Shown here piece by piece: positions 37,619 to 45,680 of a stretch of 64,000 bases of DNA. Each line of letters opens with the position of its first letter. The first letter of the stretch is position 1. Location of the stretch: positions 124,001 to 188,000 of the forward strand of contig NZ_MHZG01000001.1 in NCBI RefSeq assembly GCF_001830325.1, read 5' to 3'. The notes below the pieces were generated by a model. It was given only the letters and a program-made list of their open reading frames with translations. It did no database searches and had not been told where the DNA came from. Source of the stretch: Polynucleobacter sp. GWA2_45_21. Its GTDB lineage: Bacteria > Pseudomonadota > Gammaproteobacteria > Burkholderiales > Burkholderiaceae. Made by a program: the position numbers and the translations under genes.

Positions 37619-38047
37619 TTAACCCAAATAAGCTCTTAACTCAGCAATCAGGCTTTTAATTTGCTCTGGCCTGAGGAACTGACCAAGTTCAACCTTCTGC
37701 CCCGTCTGCTCTACAAAAAATACCTTCCTATTGCCTTCTGGCTGAGACAACCTCACCCAGCGGGTATTAAATTCCATCACAGTCTCTTTATAGGCAATAA
37801 ACTTTCTCACCAATAATTGAGTGCCACTGATTTCGACCGCCTCAAAATCCAAGGCATGACGGCAGTAGATCAAAAAACCGACGGTCACCGCGGTCAGCTC
37901 TATTGCAGTGAATATCAGGATGATTTTTACGCCAGCCAATAAAAAACCTGTGGCTACAGTTAAGGAAAGAACAACCAGAGCAATGTAGAACTTGAGCAGC
38001 TGACCGGGGGTCAATGCGCAATTTCGTCTCATCTTCCAGATTTTCAT
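37619..38047 (-). CDS. DUF2244 membrane protein
   Basis: A 142-residue protein with two hydrophobic helices near residues 18-60 (FYIALVVLSLTVATGFLLAG; IILIFTAIELTAVTVGFLI) followed by a soluble domain (CRHALDFEAVEIS to the end). This matches DUF2244 proteins, often encoded near cytochrome oxidase genes in alphaproteobacteria. No such genes are here. Function unknown. Confidence 0.75.
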   Translation of the reverse strand: MKIWKMRRNCALTPGQLLKFYIALVVLSLTVATGFLLAGVKIILIFTAIELTAVTVGFLIYCRHALDFEAVEISGTQLLVRKFIAYKETVMEFNTRWVRLSQPEGNRKVFFVEQTGQKVELGQFLRPEQIKSLIAELRAYLG

Positions 38048-38079
38048 TGTGAGATATGGATCGTCGTTAATCTTGCGAT

Positions 38080-38232
38080 TTAACTATTCCTTGATTTGGC
38101 TTTTTTGGCCTTTTCAAGCTGTGCAGCACTGCGCTCCTGAAAATCCACCATGGGGTGATAGCCCATTTGGTAGCAAGGGCAATGTTTACCTAAAATCCAG
38201 CGCGCGAGCCTCACTCGCAGTTTTTGCATCAT
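38080..38232 (-). CDS. Small hypothetical protein (50 aa)
   Basis: A 50-residue frame from two consecutive ATG codons at 38232 and 38229 with AGGAG placed about 7 bases upstream. The product is basic, beginning MMQKLRVRLARWILGKHC, with two Cys (KHCPCYQMGYHPM) and a Lys/Ala-rich end. The good ribosome binding site and base composition make it likely to be a real gene. I do not recognise a family. The CPC motif and two His could hold a metal. Confidence 0.55.
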   Translation of the reverse strand: MMQKLRVRLARWILGKHCPCYQMGYHPMVDFQERSAAQLEKAKKAKSRNS

Positions 38233-38303
38233 ATTTTTTCTCCTGTGGATACTATGTAACGTAATTGAAATTTGTCATTCCTGTCTGACAAGCGAAAAAA
38301 GGC

Positions 38304-38483
38304 TTACCCCTCGGATGCAGTTTTTTTGACCTCAGGAGCTAAAACGGTTACAGGACTTTTTGCTGACATGAGGGGTGGCGCACTCATTTTCTCGCCATCC
38401 CATACTTGGCCACACCAACACTCTCCAGTTTCATTGATGATGCAAACGCCTGAGCCACAGCAACGTTTATCTGGTGGTTTCAT
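38304..38483 (-). CDS. Small Cys-rich hypothetical protein (59 aa)
   Basis: A 59-residue frame from ATG 38483 with AAGGTG just ahead. The N-terminal half has five Cys (MKPPDKRCCGSGVCII, then GECWCGQVW), a pattern like a small zinc or Fe-S knot; the C-terminal half is low complexity. The CCGSG start resembles the oxidoreductase-like N-terminal motif found in short betaproteobacterial proteins. It overlaps an unlikely plus-strand frame that has no Cys pattern. Function unknown. Confidence 0.6.
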   Translation of the reverse strand: MKPPDKRCCGSGVCIINETGECWCGQVWDGEKMSAPPLMSAKSPVTVLAPEVKKTASEG

Positions 38484-38574
38484 GTTTCACCTTTTAATCC
38501 CGAACAATTCATAATGAAACCTATTCTAGAGTTTTTATTGAAATAAGGTATTCACCCTGGCTGATAGACAACCC

Positions 38575-39198
38575 ATGCAAAACCAGTTATTTGATCTGCC
38601 AGATACCGCCGAGCCGGTAGTCATACTGAAAAAAGATGGGTTGGCTGAATATCTCCATCATTTTTACGATTCCGAAGAATCTGATCATCTTTATAAAAGG
38701 CTGCTGAACTCGCTTTCCTGGGAGTCGGATGAGATCAAGATGTTTGGCAAGTTAGTCAGGACAGCAAGAAAAGTTGCCTGGGTAGGTGACCCGGAGTGCA
38801 TGTACACCTACTCTGGAGTGCAAAAAGCCCCTCAGCCCTGGACCAAAGAGTTAGCTCAAATGAGGCGCAAGCTTGAACAATTCACTGGGCACGCCTATAA
38901 CTCTTGCTTAATGAATCTTTATCACACTGGTGATGAAGGCATGGGATGGCATAGCGATGATGAGAAAGAGCTAGATAGTACAGCCCCCATCGCATCACTC
39001 AGCTTAGGTGCTCGACGTAAGTTTACATTTCGCCATAAGCAGGACAAAACTACTATCTCAGTATTTCTTGATCATGGAAGTTTACTCATCATGCATCCAC
39101 CCATTCAAGAACATTGGCATCACAGCCTCCTCAAGACAAAGACTGTTACAAGCCCCCGCATTAATCTCACCTTTCGAAAAATACTTCCCGGAAAATGA
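38575..39198 (+). CDS. AlkB-like 2OG-Fe(II) oxygenase
   Basis: A 207-residue dioxygenase like AlkB/ALKBH2, which remove methyl groups from damaged DNA or RNA bases. The iron site is visible as WHSDDEKEL (H-x-D) near 132 and HHSLLKTK near 185, with the 2OG-binding Arg in RINLTFRKIL. LSLGARRKFTFRHK is the usual LSLG-R-F segment. The order and length fit the small bacterial ALKBH2-like group rather than E. coli AlkB. It is convergent with the moaE gene. Confidence 0.88.
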   Translation: MQNQLFDLPDTAEPVVILKKDGLAEYLHHFYDSEESDHLYKRLLNSLSWESDEIKMFGKLVRTARKVAWVGDPECMYTYSGVQKAPQPWTKELAQMRRKLEQFTGHAYNSCLMNLYHTGDEGMGWHSDDEKELDSTAPIASLSLGARRKFTFRHKQDKTTISVFLDHGSLLIMHPPIQEHWHHSLLKTKTVTSPRINLTFRKILPGK

Positions 39199-39209
39199 GG
39201 GGTGGCTAA

Positions 39210-39677
39210 TTAATTCCAACGGGCCATTGCAGCATCGTCAGTGACGCGGGCATCAACCCACTTACCACCTTCAGGAGTCTCTTCTTTTTTCCAAAATGGT
39301 GCCGCTGTTTTGAGATAGTCCATGATGAACTCACAAGCAGCAAATGCTTCACCTCTGTGGGCGCTAGTAACCGCCACCAGGACAATTTGATCTTCGGGCA
39401 AAAGCGGCCCTACTCGATGAATGACTAGAGTCTTGTAAATATCCCAGCGGCCTCTGGCTTGTTGAATGATTTCCTCTAGGGACTTTTCCGTCATGCCAGG
39501 ATAGTGCTCCAGCGTCATGCCTTTAACTTGACTGCCGTCATTCATATCTCGGACGGTGCCAATAAAAGTCACTACCGCACCTACGCGAGGATCATTCTTG
39601 CGCAGTGCCTTCACTTCATTAGTGAGGTCAAAGTCTTGCTCTTGAATGCGGATGAAATCGTTTTGCATCTTAGCCAC
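39210..39677 (-). CDS. moaE: Molybdopterin synthase catalytic subunit
   Basis: A 155-residue large subunit of molybdopterin synthase, which adds sulfur carried by MoaD to precursor Z (cyclic pyranopterin). Signature segments: GAVVTFIGTVRD, MTLEHYPGMTEK, HRVGPLLPEDQIV and the catalytic-Lys region PFWKKEETPEGGKWVDA. It overlaps moaD by 8 bases, ensuring equal synthesis of both subunits. Confidence 0.94.
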   Translation of the reverse strand: MAKMQNDFIRIQEQDFDLTNEVKALRKNDPRVGAVVTFIGTVRDMNDGSQVKGMTLEHYPGMTEKSLEEIIQQARGRWDIYKTLVIHRVGPLLPEDQIVLVAVTSAHRGEAFAACEFIMDYLKTAAPFWKKEETPEGGKWVDARVTDDAAMARWN

Positions 39678-39927
39678 CAGTGACCGGGGGGAAGAAAGCC
39701 ACTTCAGCGCCTTCTACTAAGGGAGTGGATTCGCTCACCATCTCTTGATTTAAGGCACAACGAATTACCTTGCTACTTGCCAGCACCTCATCCCAAGGGT
39801 TGCCTCGTTGGGCAAGATAACTTCTTAAGTCGGCAATGGTTTTGACTTCAGCTGGCGCAGTGATGCTCTCGGTGGAAAGCCCTAGACCCTCCCTTAAAGA
39901 GGCAAAGAATCGTAATTCGAGTTTCAT
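39670..39927 (-). CDS. moaD: Molybdopterin synthase sulfur carrier subunit
   Basis: An 85-residue ubiquitin-like protein ending in VTGG, the C-terminal Gly-Gly that carries thiocarboxylate. EVAFFPPVTGG is the classic MoaD end. Start MKLELRFFASLREGLG is typical. Overlaps moaE and is preceded by moeA after 18 bases. Confidence 0.93.
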   Translation of the reverse strand: MKLELRFFASLREGLGLSTESITAPAEVKTIADLRSYLAQRGNPWDEVLASSKVIRCALNQEMVSESTPLVEGAEVAFFPPVTGG

Positions 39928-39945
39928 ACTGAGATCGTAATACGA

Positions 39946-41187
39946 TTAAGCGAGGAGCGCGTTAAATGGAATGTACTTCACCATATCGCCAGCCTTGAAT
40001 GTTGCCCCAGGGGCGCAATCTACTAAACCATCACCCCATGAAGCGCTTGTGAGCACTCCAGAGCTTTGGTTGGGAAATAGATCTAAACCACCCTGCGCAT
40101 TGATTTTTACGCGCAGAAACTCATTGCGACGATCTCCCTTAAGCCAATCAAAGTCGGCTCGCATTGGGTAAGACTGTGGCATACCCGCATCTCGTCCTTG
40201 TAGCTTCAGAATAAACGGGCGCACAAATAGGAGGAATGTCACAAAACTAGAAACTGGGTTACCAGGTAGTCCAATAAACCAAGTTTCACCATCTTTATTC
40301 TCGGTTGACTTGCGCACAGCACCAAAAGCCAAAGGCTTTCCTGGCTTAATGCCAATCTGCCAAAGATCCAATCTACCCTCAGCAGTCACTGCCGGTTTGA
40401 TGTGATCTTCCTCGCCAACGGATACTCCACCAGAAGTAATAATCAGATCATGATCTTTGCTGGCCTTGCGCAGCGTTTCTTTCGTAGCCTCAAGACTGTC
40501 GGGAACGATTCCAAAGTCTGTGGCATCGCAGCCCAAGGATTTAATGCATGCCAGTAAAGTATCCCGATTGGAGTTGTAGATACCGCCCGGTTTGAGCGGC
40601 TCACCAGGAAGAGAAAGCTCATCACCGGTAAAGAATGCAGCCACCCTGACCTTACGCTTCACATTTAAATGCGTTAGGCCAGCAGAAGCTGCAACACCCA
40701 ATTCTTGTGGGCGTAGGAAAGTGCCTGCACTAAGAGCTGTTTTACCTGCAGTGAGGTCCTCACCTCTTCGGCGAATCCATTGACCTGATGTTGGTGCAAT
40801 ATTGACCTGCACTTGATCAGTTGAACCCTCTGGAATAGCGCAATCTTCTTGCATGACAACTGCATCAGCACCTGGAGGAACTGGGGCACCAGTAAAAATT
40901 CTGGCAGCAGTGCCTGGCTCTAGCTGCGTACCCACAGATCCCGCCGGAATACGTTGCGCAATCTTGAGGGTGCTTCCAGGAGTTTGGGTATCGGCAGTAC
41001 GCACCGCATAACCATCCATGGAGGTGTTATCGAGTGGAGGCACATCTACCAAGCTGTTAACACTTTCAGCAAGCACGCGGCCGAGCGCAGCCTGCATAGC
41101 AACTGTCTCATTCTCACCTACAGCTTTTGCATTTGACAGAAGGTGGTCTAAAGCCTGCTGAGCAGTCAACATCGGAGGCTTAGTCAT
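39946..41187 (-). CDS. moeA: Molybdopterin molybdenumtransferase
   Basis: A 413-residue enzyme that inserts molybdate into adenylylated molybdopterin. Visible: DVPPLDNTSMDGYAV near 60, the GAPVPPGADAVVMQED segment, the MoCF domain motif DLIITSGGVSVGEEDH near 240 and GLPGNPVSSFVTF near 325. Length is standard. It is part of a run thrC-moeA-moaD-moaE; the mixing with threonine synthesis is a shared-transcript arrangement rather than a pathway link. Confidence 0.95.
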   Translation of the reverse strand: MTKPPMLTAQQALDHLLSNAKAVGENETVAMQAALGRVLAESVNSLVDVPPLDNTSMDGYAVRTADTQTPGSTLKIAQRIPAGSVGTQLEPGTAARIFTGAPVPPGADAVVMQEDCAIPEGSTDQVQVNIAPTSGQWIRRRGEDLTAGKTALSAGTFLRPQELGVAASAGLTHLNVKRKVRVAAFFTGDELSLPGEPLKPGGIYNSNRDTLLACIKSLGCDATDFGIVPDSLEATKETLRKASKDHDLIITSGGVSVGEEDHIKPAVTAEGRLDLWQIGIKPGKPLAFGAVRKSTENKDGETWFIGLPGNPVSSFVTFLLFVRPFILKLQGRDAGMPQSYPMRADFDWLKGDRRNEFLRVKINAQGGLDLFPNQSSGVLTSASWGDGLVDCAPGATFKAGDMVKYIPFNALLA

Positions 41188-41204
41188 GGCGCTTGATTTC
41201 TGAG

Positions 41205-42647
41205 TTAATTAACGTGGGCAGTAATGAAGTTTTTCACTTGAGTGACATCGGCATCGATATTTTCAACGCGCTGCGGCTTTGACTTGATATCTTTAAATGC
41301 TGGCGGGCATTCTGCAGGACGCCCCAATGCCACTTCAATCGTTTCTTCAAATTTAATAGGTAAAGCAGTCTCGAGAACAATCATCGGAATGCCTACTTGC
41401 AAGTGCTCACGCGCAACCTTGACGCCATCAGCTGTATGTGTATCAATCATGACGCCATACTGCGAGTCAATATTACGAATTGTCTCAAGGCGGTTTTCGT
41501 GAGTACTGCGGCCGGATTGGAAGCCGTACTTAGCAATATCTTTAAAGACGGTATCTTTAGAAATATCAAAGCCACCAGCCTCATCAACCTGCTTAAACAT
41601 AGTAGCGGTTGCCTTGCCATCTTTGCCCATCAGATCAAAGACAAAGCGCTCAAAGTTACTTGCCTTAGAGATATCCATAGACGGGCTTGAGGTATGTAAC
41701 GTCTCAGCAGACTTACGCGCACGATACACACCAGTGCGGAAGAACTCATCGAGAACATCATTCTCATTCGTAGCAGCAATCAAATGGGCAATTGGTAAGC
41801 CCATCATGCGGGCAATGTGGCCAGCACAGATATTGCCAAAGTTACCAGACGGCACAGTGAAAGATACTTTTTCCTCGCTCGATTTTGTGGCCAACAAATA
41901 ACCCTGGAAGTAGTAAACCACTTGGGCAACCACACGACCCCAGTTAATCGAGTTCACTGTACCGATTTGGTTATTTGCTTTAAAGGCGTGGTCATTACTG
42001 ACCGCCTTGACAATGTCTTGGCAGTCATCAAATACACCTGCAACCGCCAAGTTAAAAATATTTGGATCTTGCAAAGAATACATTTGTGCGGATTGGAAAG
42101 CGCTCATCTTGCCGCGTGGTGAAAGCATAAATACCTTCACACCCTCTTTGCCACGCATAGCGTATTCAGCCGCACTGCCGGTATCACCAGAAGTCGCGCC
42201 CAAAATATTGAGCTTCTGACCTTTTTTCTTTAACGCGTATTCAAAGAGATTGCCGAGCAACTGCATCGCCATATCTTTGAACGCCAATGTTGGTCCGTTA
42301 GACAGGCTCAGTAAACCAATACGAGTACCCTGCTCTTCGCCCAACCAATGTAATGGCGTAATGTCTTTGGCATTATCTTCAGTCCGGCCATTGCAATAGA
42401 CCTGCTCTGTATAGGTCTTGCGTAATAAAGCACGCAAATCCGCTTCAGGAATGTCATCACAATACAAACTCAAGACTTCATAAGCGAGATCTGCATAAGA
42501 CAATCCGCGCCAAGAATCTAACTGCTCTTTCGTGACTTGTGGATACTCGGTCGGTAGATACAAACCACCATCCGGCGCTAATCCACCAAGAAGGATTTCT
42601 AAAAAAGATTGTTGCGGGCTGTTGCCACGAGTTGATTGGTAACGCAT
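41205..42647 (-). CDS. thrC: Threonine synthase
   Basis: A 480-residue PLP enzyme converting O-phosphohomoserine to threonine. It is of the long form with an N-terminal domain (MRYQSTRGNSPQQSF; GGLAPDGGLYLPTEYP). The PLP lysine is in TLAFKDMAMQLLG and the phosphate-binding loop in GATSGDTGSAAEYAM. It lies 10 bases downstream of hom, its pathway neighbour. Confidence 0.96.
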   Translation of the reverse strand: MRYQSTRGNSPQQSFLEILLGGLAPDGGLYLPTEYPQVTKEQLDSWRGLSYADLAYEVLSLYCDDIPEADLRALLRKTYTEQVYCNGRTEDNAKDITPLHWLGEEQGTRIGLLSLSNGPTLAFKDMAMQLLGNLFEYALKKKGQKLNILGATSGDTGSAAEYAMRGKEGVKVFMLSPRGKMSAFQSAQMYSLQDPNIFNLAVAGVFDDCQDIVKAVSNDHAFKANNQIGTVNSINWGRVVAQVVYYFQGYLLATKSSEEKVSFTVPSGNFGNICAGHIARMMGLPIAHLIAATNENDVLDEFFRTGVYRARKSAETLHTSSPSMDISKASNFERFVFDLMGKDGKATATMFKQVDEAGGFDISKDTVFKDIAKYGFQSGRSTHENRLETIRNIDSQYGVMIDTHTADGVKVAREHLQVGIPMIVLETALPIKFEETIEVALGRPAECPPAFKDIKSKPQRVENIDADVTQVKNFITAHVN

Positions 42648-42656
42648 GTATTTATT

Positions 42657-43967
42657 TTAGGAAAGATTTTCTAGGCGGATCTTCACTACTTCGCCAGCAA
42701 CAGTTTTGAGATTCTGGATCTCAGCAATCGCTGCCAACATGTGTTTCTCTTTAGTCTCGTGAGTCAATGCAACTAAATCAGTCTGGCTTTCGCCTTCGTC
42801 TGCTTCTTTTTGTAACAGTGCATCAATGGAGATACTGTGAGATGCCAAAATCTTAGTGATGTCGGCTAATACTCCAGCCTGATCGGCTACACGTAAACGC
42901 AAGTAATAGCTGGTGGTGATTTCGCCCATTGGCAATACGGCGATATCACGCACTGCATCCGGCTGGAATGCTAAATAAGGAACGCGATTCTCTGGGCTTG
43001 CACCCAATAAACGGGTGATATCTACCAAGTCAGCGATCACAGCAGAAGCGGTTGGTTCTGAACCCGCACCTTTACCGTAATACAGAGTGGTACCAACAGC
43101 ATCACCAAATACCTGAACGGCATTCATGGCGCCTTCAACGTTTGCAATTAAACGCTTAGTTGGAATCAAGGTTGGGTGCACACGTAACTCAACACCAGTA
43201 GTTGTCTTCTTGGCGATACCGAGCAACTTAATGCGATAGCCCAACTGCTCAGCATATTTAATATCGATGGCATCCAGCTTCGTAATGCCCTCAACATGCG
43301 CTTTTTCAAATTGCATTGGAATACCAAATGCAATTGCGCTCATGATGGTGGCCTTGTGTGCAGCGTCTACACCTTCAATATCAAATGTTGGATCTGCCTC
43401 TGCATAACCTAAACGCTGTGCTTCTTTAAGGACGGTAGCAAAGTCCAAGCCTTTGTCACGCATCTCAGAAAGAATGAAATTGGTTGTTCCGTTAATGATG
43501 CCGGCGATCCACTCAATGCGGTTTGCAGTCAAACCTTCGCGGAGTGCCTTGATGATTGGAATACCGCCAGCAACTGCAGCTTCGAACGCAACCATCACAC
43601 CTTTTTCATGGGCGGCTTTAAAGATCTCATTGCCATGCACGGCGATCAAAGCCTTGTTGGCTGTGACTACATGCTTGCCAGCGGCGATAGCCTCGAGCAC
43701 CAAATCTTTAGCGATGCCGTAACCACCGATCAACTCAACAACAATATCAATCTCAGGGTTGTTGATCACAGCACGCGCATCGCTCACCACTTGGGCACGA
43801 TCTTTTACCAACTCTTTAGCGCGCTCTACATTGAGGTCGGCAACAGTATTAATACGGATACCACGGCCAGCGCGACGGGTAATTTCATCCTGGTTACGCT
43901 CGAGAACAGTAAATACTCCACCACCTACAGTGCCAATACCTAATAGACCAACTTGAATCGGTTTCAT
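42657..43967 (-). CDS. hom: Homoserine dehydrogenase
   Basis: A 436-residue enzyme reducing aspartate semialdehyde to homoserine. NAD(P) motif VGLLGIGTVGGGVF at the N-terminus, the catalytic region INGTTNFILSEM and PTFDIEGVDAAHK, and a C-terminal ACT domain (about 350-430, ITTSYYLRLRVADQAGVLA) for feedback by threonine. Its ATG overlaps the stop of the upstream aminotransferase gene by 4 bases. Confidence 0.96.
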   Translation of the reverse strand: MKPIQVGLLGIGTVGGGVFTVLERNQDEITRRAGRGIRINTVADLNVERAKELVKDRAQVVSDARAVINNPEIDIVVELIGGYGIAKDLVLEAIAAGKHVVTANKALIAVHGNEIFKAAHEKGVMVAFEAAVAGGIPIIKALREGLTANRIEWIAGIINGTTNFILSEMRDKGLDFATVLKEAQRLGYAEADPTFDIEGVDAAHKATIMSAIAFGIPMQFEKAHVEGITKLDAIDIKYAEQLGYRIKLLGIAKKTTTGVELRVHPTLIPTKRLIANVEGAMNAVQVFGDAVGTTLYYGKGAGSEPTASAVIADLVDITRLLGASPENRVPYLAFQPDAVRDIAVLPMGEITTSYYLRLRVADQAGVLADITKILASHSISIDALLQKEADEGESQTDLVALTHETKEKHMLAAIAEIQNLKTVAGEVVKIRLENLS

Positions 43968-45223
43968 GATGCCTTTGTTGCTGTTGAATTAGCCGCTTTA
44001 CGACTATGTTTTTGACGATAACGCTCTAGAAAACGTGCAAGACGACCAATCGCCTCTTTAAGCACATCTTCGTGAGGTAAGAACACTACACGGAAGTGGT
44101 CTGGCTTACCCCAGTTAAAACCGGAGCCCTGCACTAACAACACTTTTTCTTCTTTCAAAAGATCGGCAACAAATTGCTGATCATCCTCAATCGGATACAT
44201 CTCGGGATCGAGCTTCGGAAATAAATACAAAGCAGATTTTGGCTTGACGCAAGTCACACCAGGGATCTCAGTAATGAGTTTCCAAGCAAGATCACGTTGC
44301 TTGGCTAAGCGACCACCCTCATTTACTAAATCATTAATACTTTGATATCCACCCAGCGCCGTTTGAATGGCGTACTGACCTGGAACGTTGGCGCATAAAC
44401 GCATTGAGGACAACATATTGAGACCTTCGATGTAATCTCGAATCATCTCTTTATCCCCAGAAACTATCATCCAGCCAGCACGGTAGCCGCAGGAGCGATA
44501 GTTCTTGGATAAGCCGTTGAAGGTAATAGTGACTACATCGGTGGAAAGAGATGCCAAAGAGATATGCTTCTCCTTGTCGTACAACATCTTGTCGTAAATC
44601 TCATCAGCAAACAGAATCAATCCATGCTCACGGGCGATGGAGGTTAGCTCTGTCAGCACTTCCTTCGAATAAATAGCGCCTGTTGGATTGTTGGGGTTAA
44701 TCACCACAATTGCTTTAGTGCGCGGTGTAATCTTTTTACGCAAGTCTGCTAGATCAGGAGCCCACTCTTTGGACTCATCACAGAGGTAGTGGACTGGGGT
44801 GCCACCAGACAAACTCACGGCAGCCGTCCACAACGGGTAGTCAGGAGCCGGCACCAAAACTTCATCACCGTTATTGAGCAATGCGTTCATTGCCAAGACA
44901 ATCAGCTCAGAAACGCCATTGCCGGTATATATGTCATCCAAAGTAACGCCTTGGATGCCTTTTTCTTGGCAATACTGCATGATGGCCTTACGGGCCGCAA
45001 AGATTCCTTTGGAATCGGAGTACGCTGAGGCATTACCCAAATTGCGGATCATGTCCAACTGAATCTCTTCTGGAGGATCAAAGCCAAAAACACCCACATT
45101 ACCGATGTTTAATTTGATGATTTTGTGACCCTCTTCCTCCATGCGCTGAGCAAGCTCCAGCACGGGTCCACGAATGTCGTAGCAGACGTGATTGAGTTTT
45201 TCGGACTTTAGGATTGGTTTCAC
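43964..45223 (-). CDS. PLP-dependent aminotransferase (AlaA-like)
   Basis: A 419-residue class I/II aminotransferase of the group that includes AlaA (glutamate-pyruvate transaminase). The PLP lysine is in TFNGLSKNYRSCGYRAGW, and the VINPNNPTGAIYSKEVL and RVVFLPHEDVL segments are typical. It starts at GTG 45221-45223 and precedes hom with a 4-base overlap. In this order (aminotransferase-hom-thrC) it is widespread in betaproteobacteria, where a role in alanine/valine or aspartate-family balance is assumed. Substrate not proven. Confidence 0.88.
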   Translation of the reverse strand: MKPILKSEKLNHVCYDIRGPVLELAQRMEEEGHKIIKLNIGNVGVFGFDPPEEIQLDMIRNLGNASAYSDSKGIFAARKAIMQYCQEKGIQGVTLDDIYTGNGVSELIVLAMNALLNNGDEVLVPAPDYPLWTAAVSLSGGTPVHYLCDESKEWAPDLADLRKKITPRTKAIVVINPNNPTGAIYSKEVLTELTSIAREHGLILFADEIYDKMLYDKEKHISLASLSTDVVTITFNGLSKNYRSCGYRAGWMIVSGDKEMIRDYIEGLNMLSSMRLCANVPGQYAIQTALGGYQSINDLVNEGGRLAKQRDLAWKLITEIPGVTCVKPKSALYLFPKLDPEMYPIEDDQQFVADLLKEEKVLLVQGSGFNWGKPDHFRVVFLPHEDVLKEAIGRLARFLERYRQKHSRKAANSTATKAS

Positions 45224-45302
45224 AATAAATTAAAGGGTAAGTTCTTGAAAACTAGGAAAAAACAGCTAGCTATAATCCTCATAATTATGACAGAGAGTCC
45301 AT

Positions 45303-45680
45303 GTGAAGCTTCAATCTGACCCCCATTCAGGAGCCAATACGATCACCGGTTACGGTGATGGCTACATCGAGATCAATAAGATCCCCTACAGTCACGCGGT
45401 TTTATTGAGCTCGGATGGCGAAATCCTTGAATGGGGCGTTAAATCCTTTGAGGAGCTGAGTTCGGCAGATTTCACTCAAATGGCCTCCCTCAAGCCTGAA
45501 TTAATCATTATTGGCACCGGAAAGCGGCAGCGCTTTCCAAAGCCCGAGTTACTAAAGACCCTCATTGAGGCCAAGCTAGGCTTCGAAATAATGGATTCTC
45601 AAGCAGCTTGTCGCACCTACAACATTCTTGTCGGCGAAGGTCGCCAGGTTCTACTTGCCCTTATTGTGGAAGCTATCTAA
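45303..45680 (+). CDS. Mth938-like (DUF498) domain protein
   Basis: A 125-residue protein of the Mth938/NDUFAF3 fold group. Characteristic: YIEINKIPYSHAVLL, LIIIGTGKRQRFP and the Cys-bearing SQAACRTYNILVGEGR. Its mitochondrial relatives help assemble complex I; bacterial function is unknown. It starts with GTG 45303; the ATG two bases earlier is followed directly by TGA and is not usable. A TATAAT at 45271-45276 is a likely -10. The stop TAA shares a base with the arnT ATG. Confidence 0.8.
   Translation: MKLQSDPHSGANTITGYGDGYIEINKIPYSHAVLLSSDGEILEWGVKSFEELSSADFTQMASLKPELIIIGTGKRQRFPKPELLKTLIEAKLGFEIMDSQAACRTYNILVGEGRQVLLALIVEAI

Noticed and set aside
38272..38514. 80-codon plus-strand frame
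   Set aside because: No good ribosome binding site, while the opposite strand has a compact Cys-rich small gene with one.
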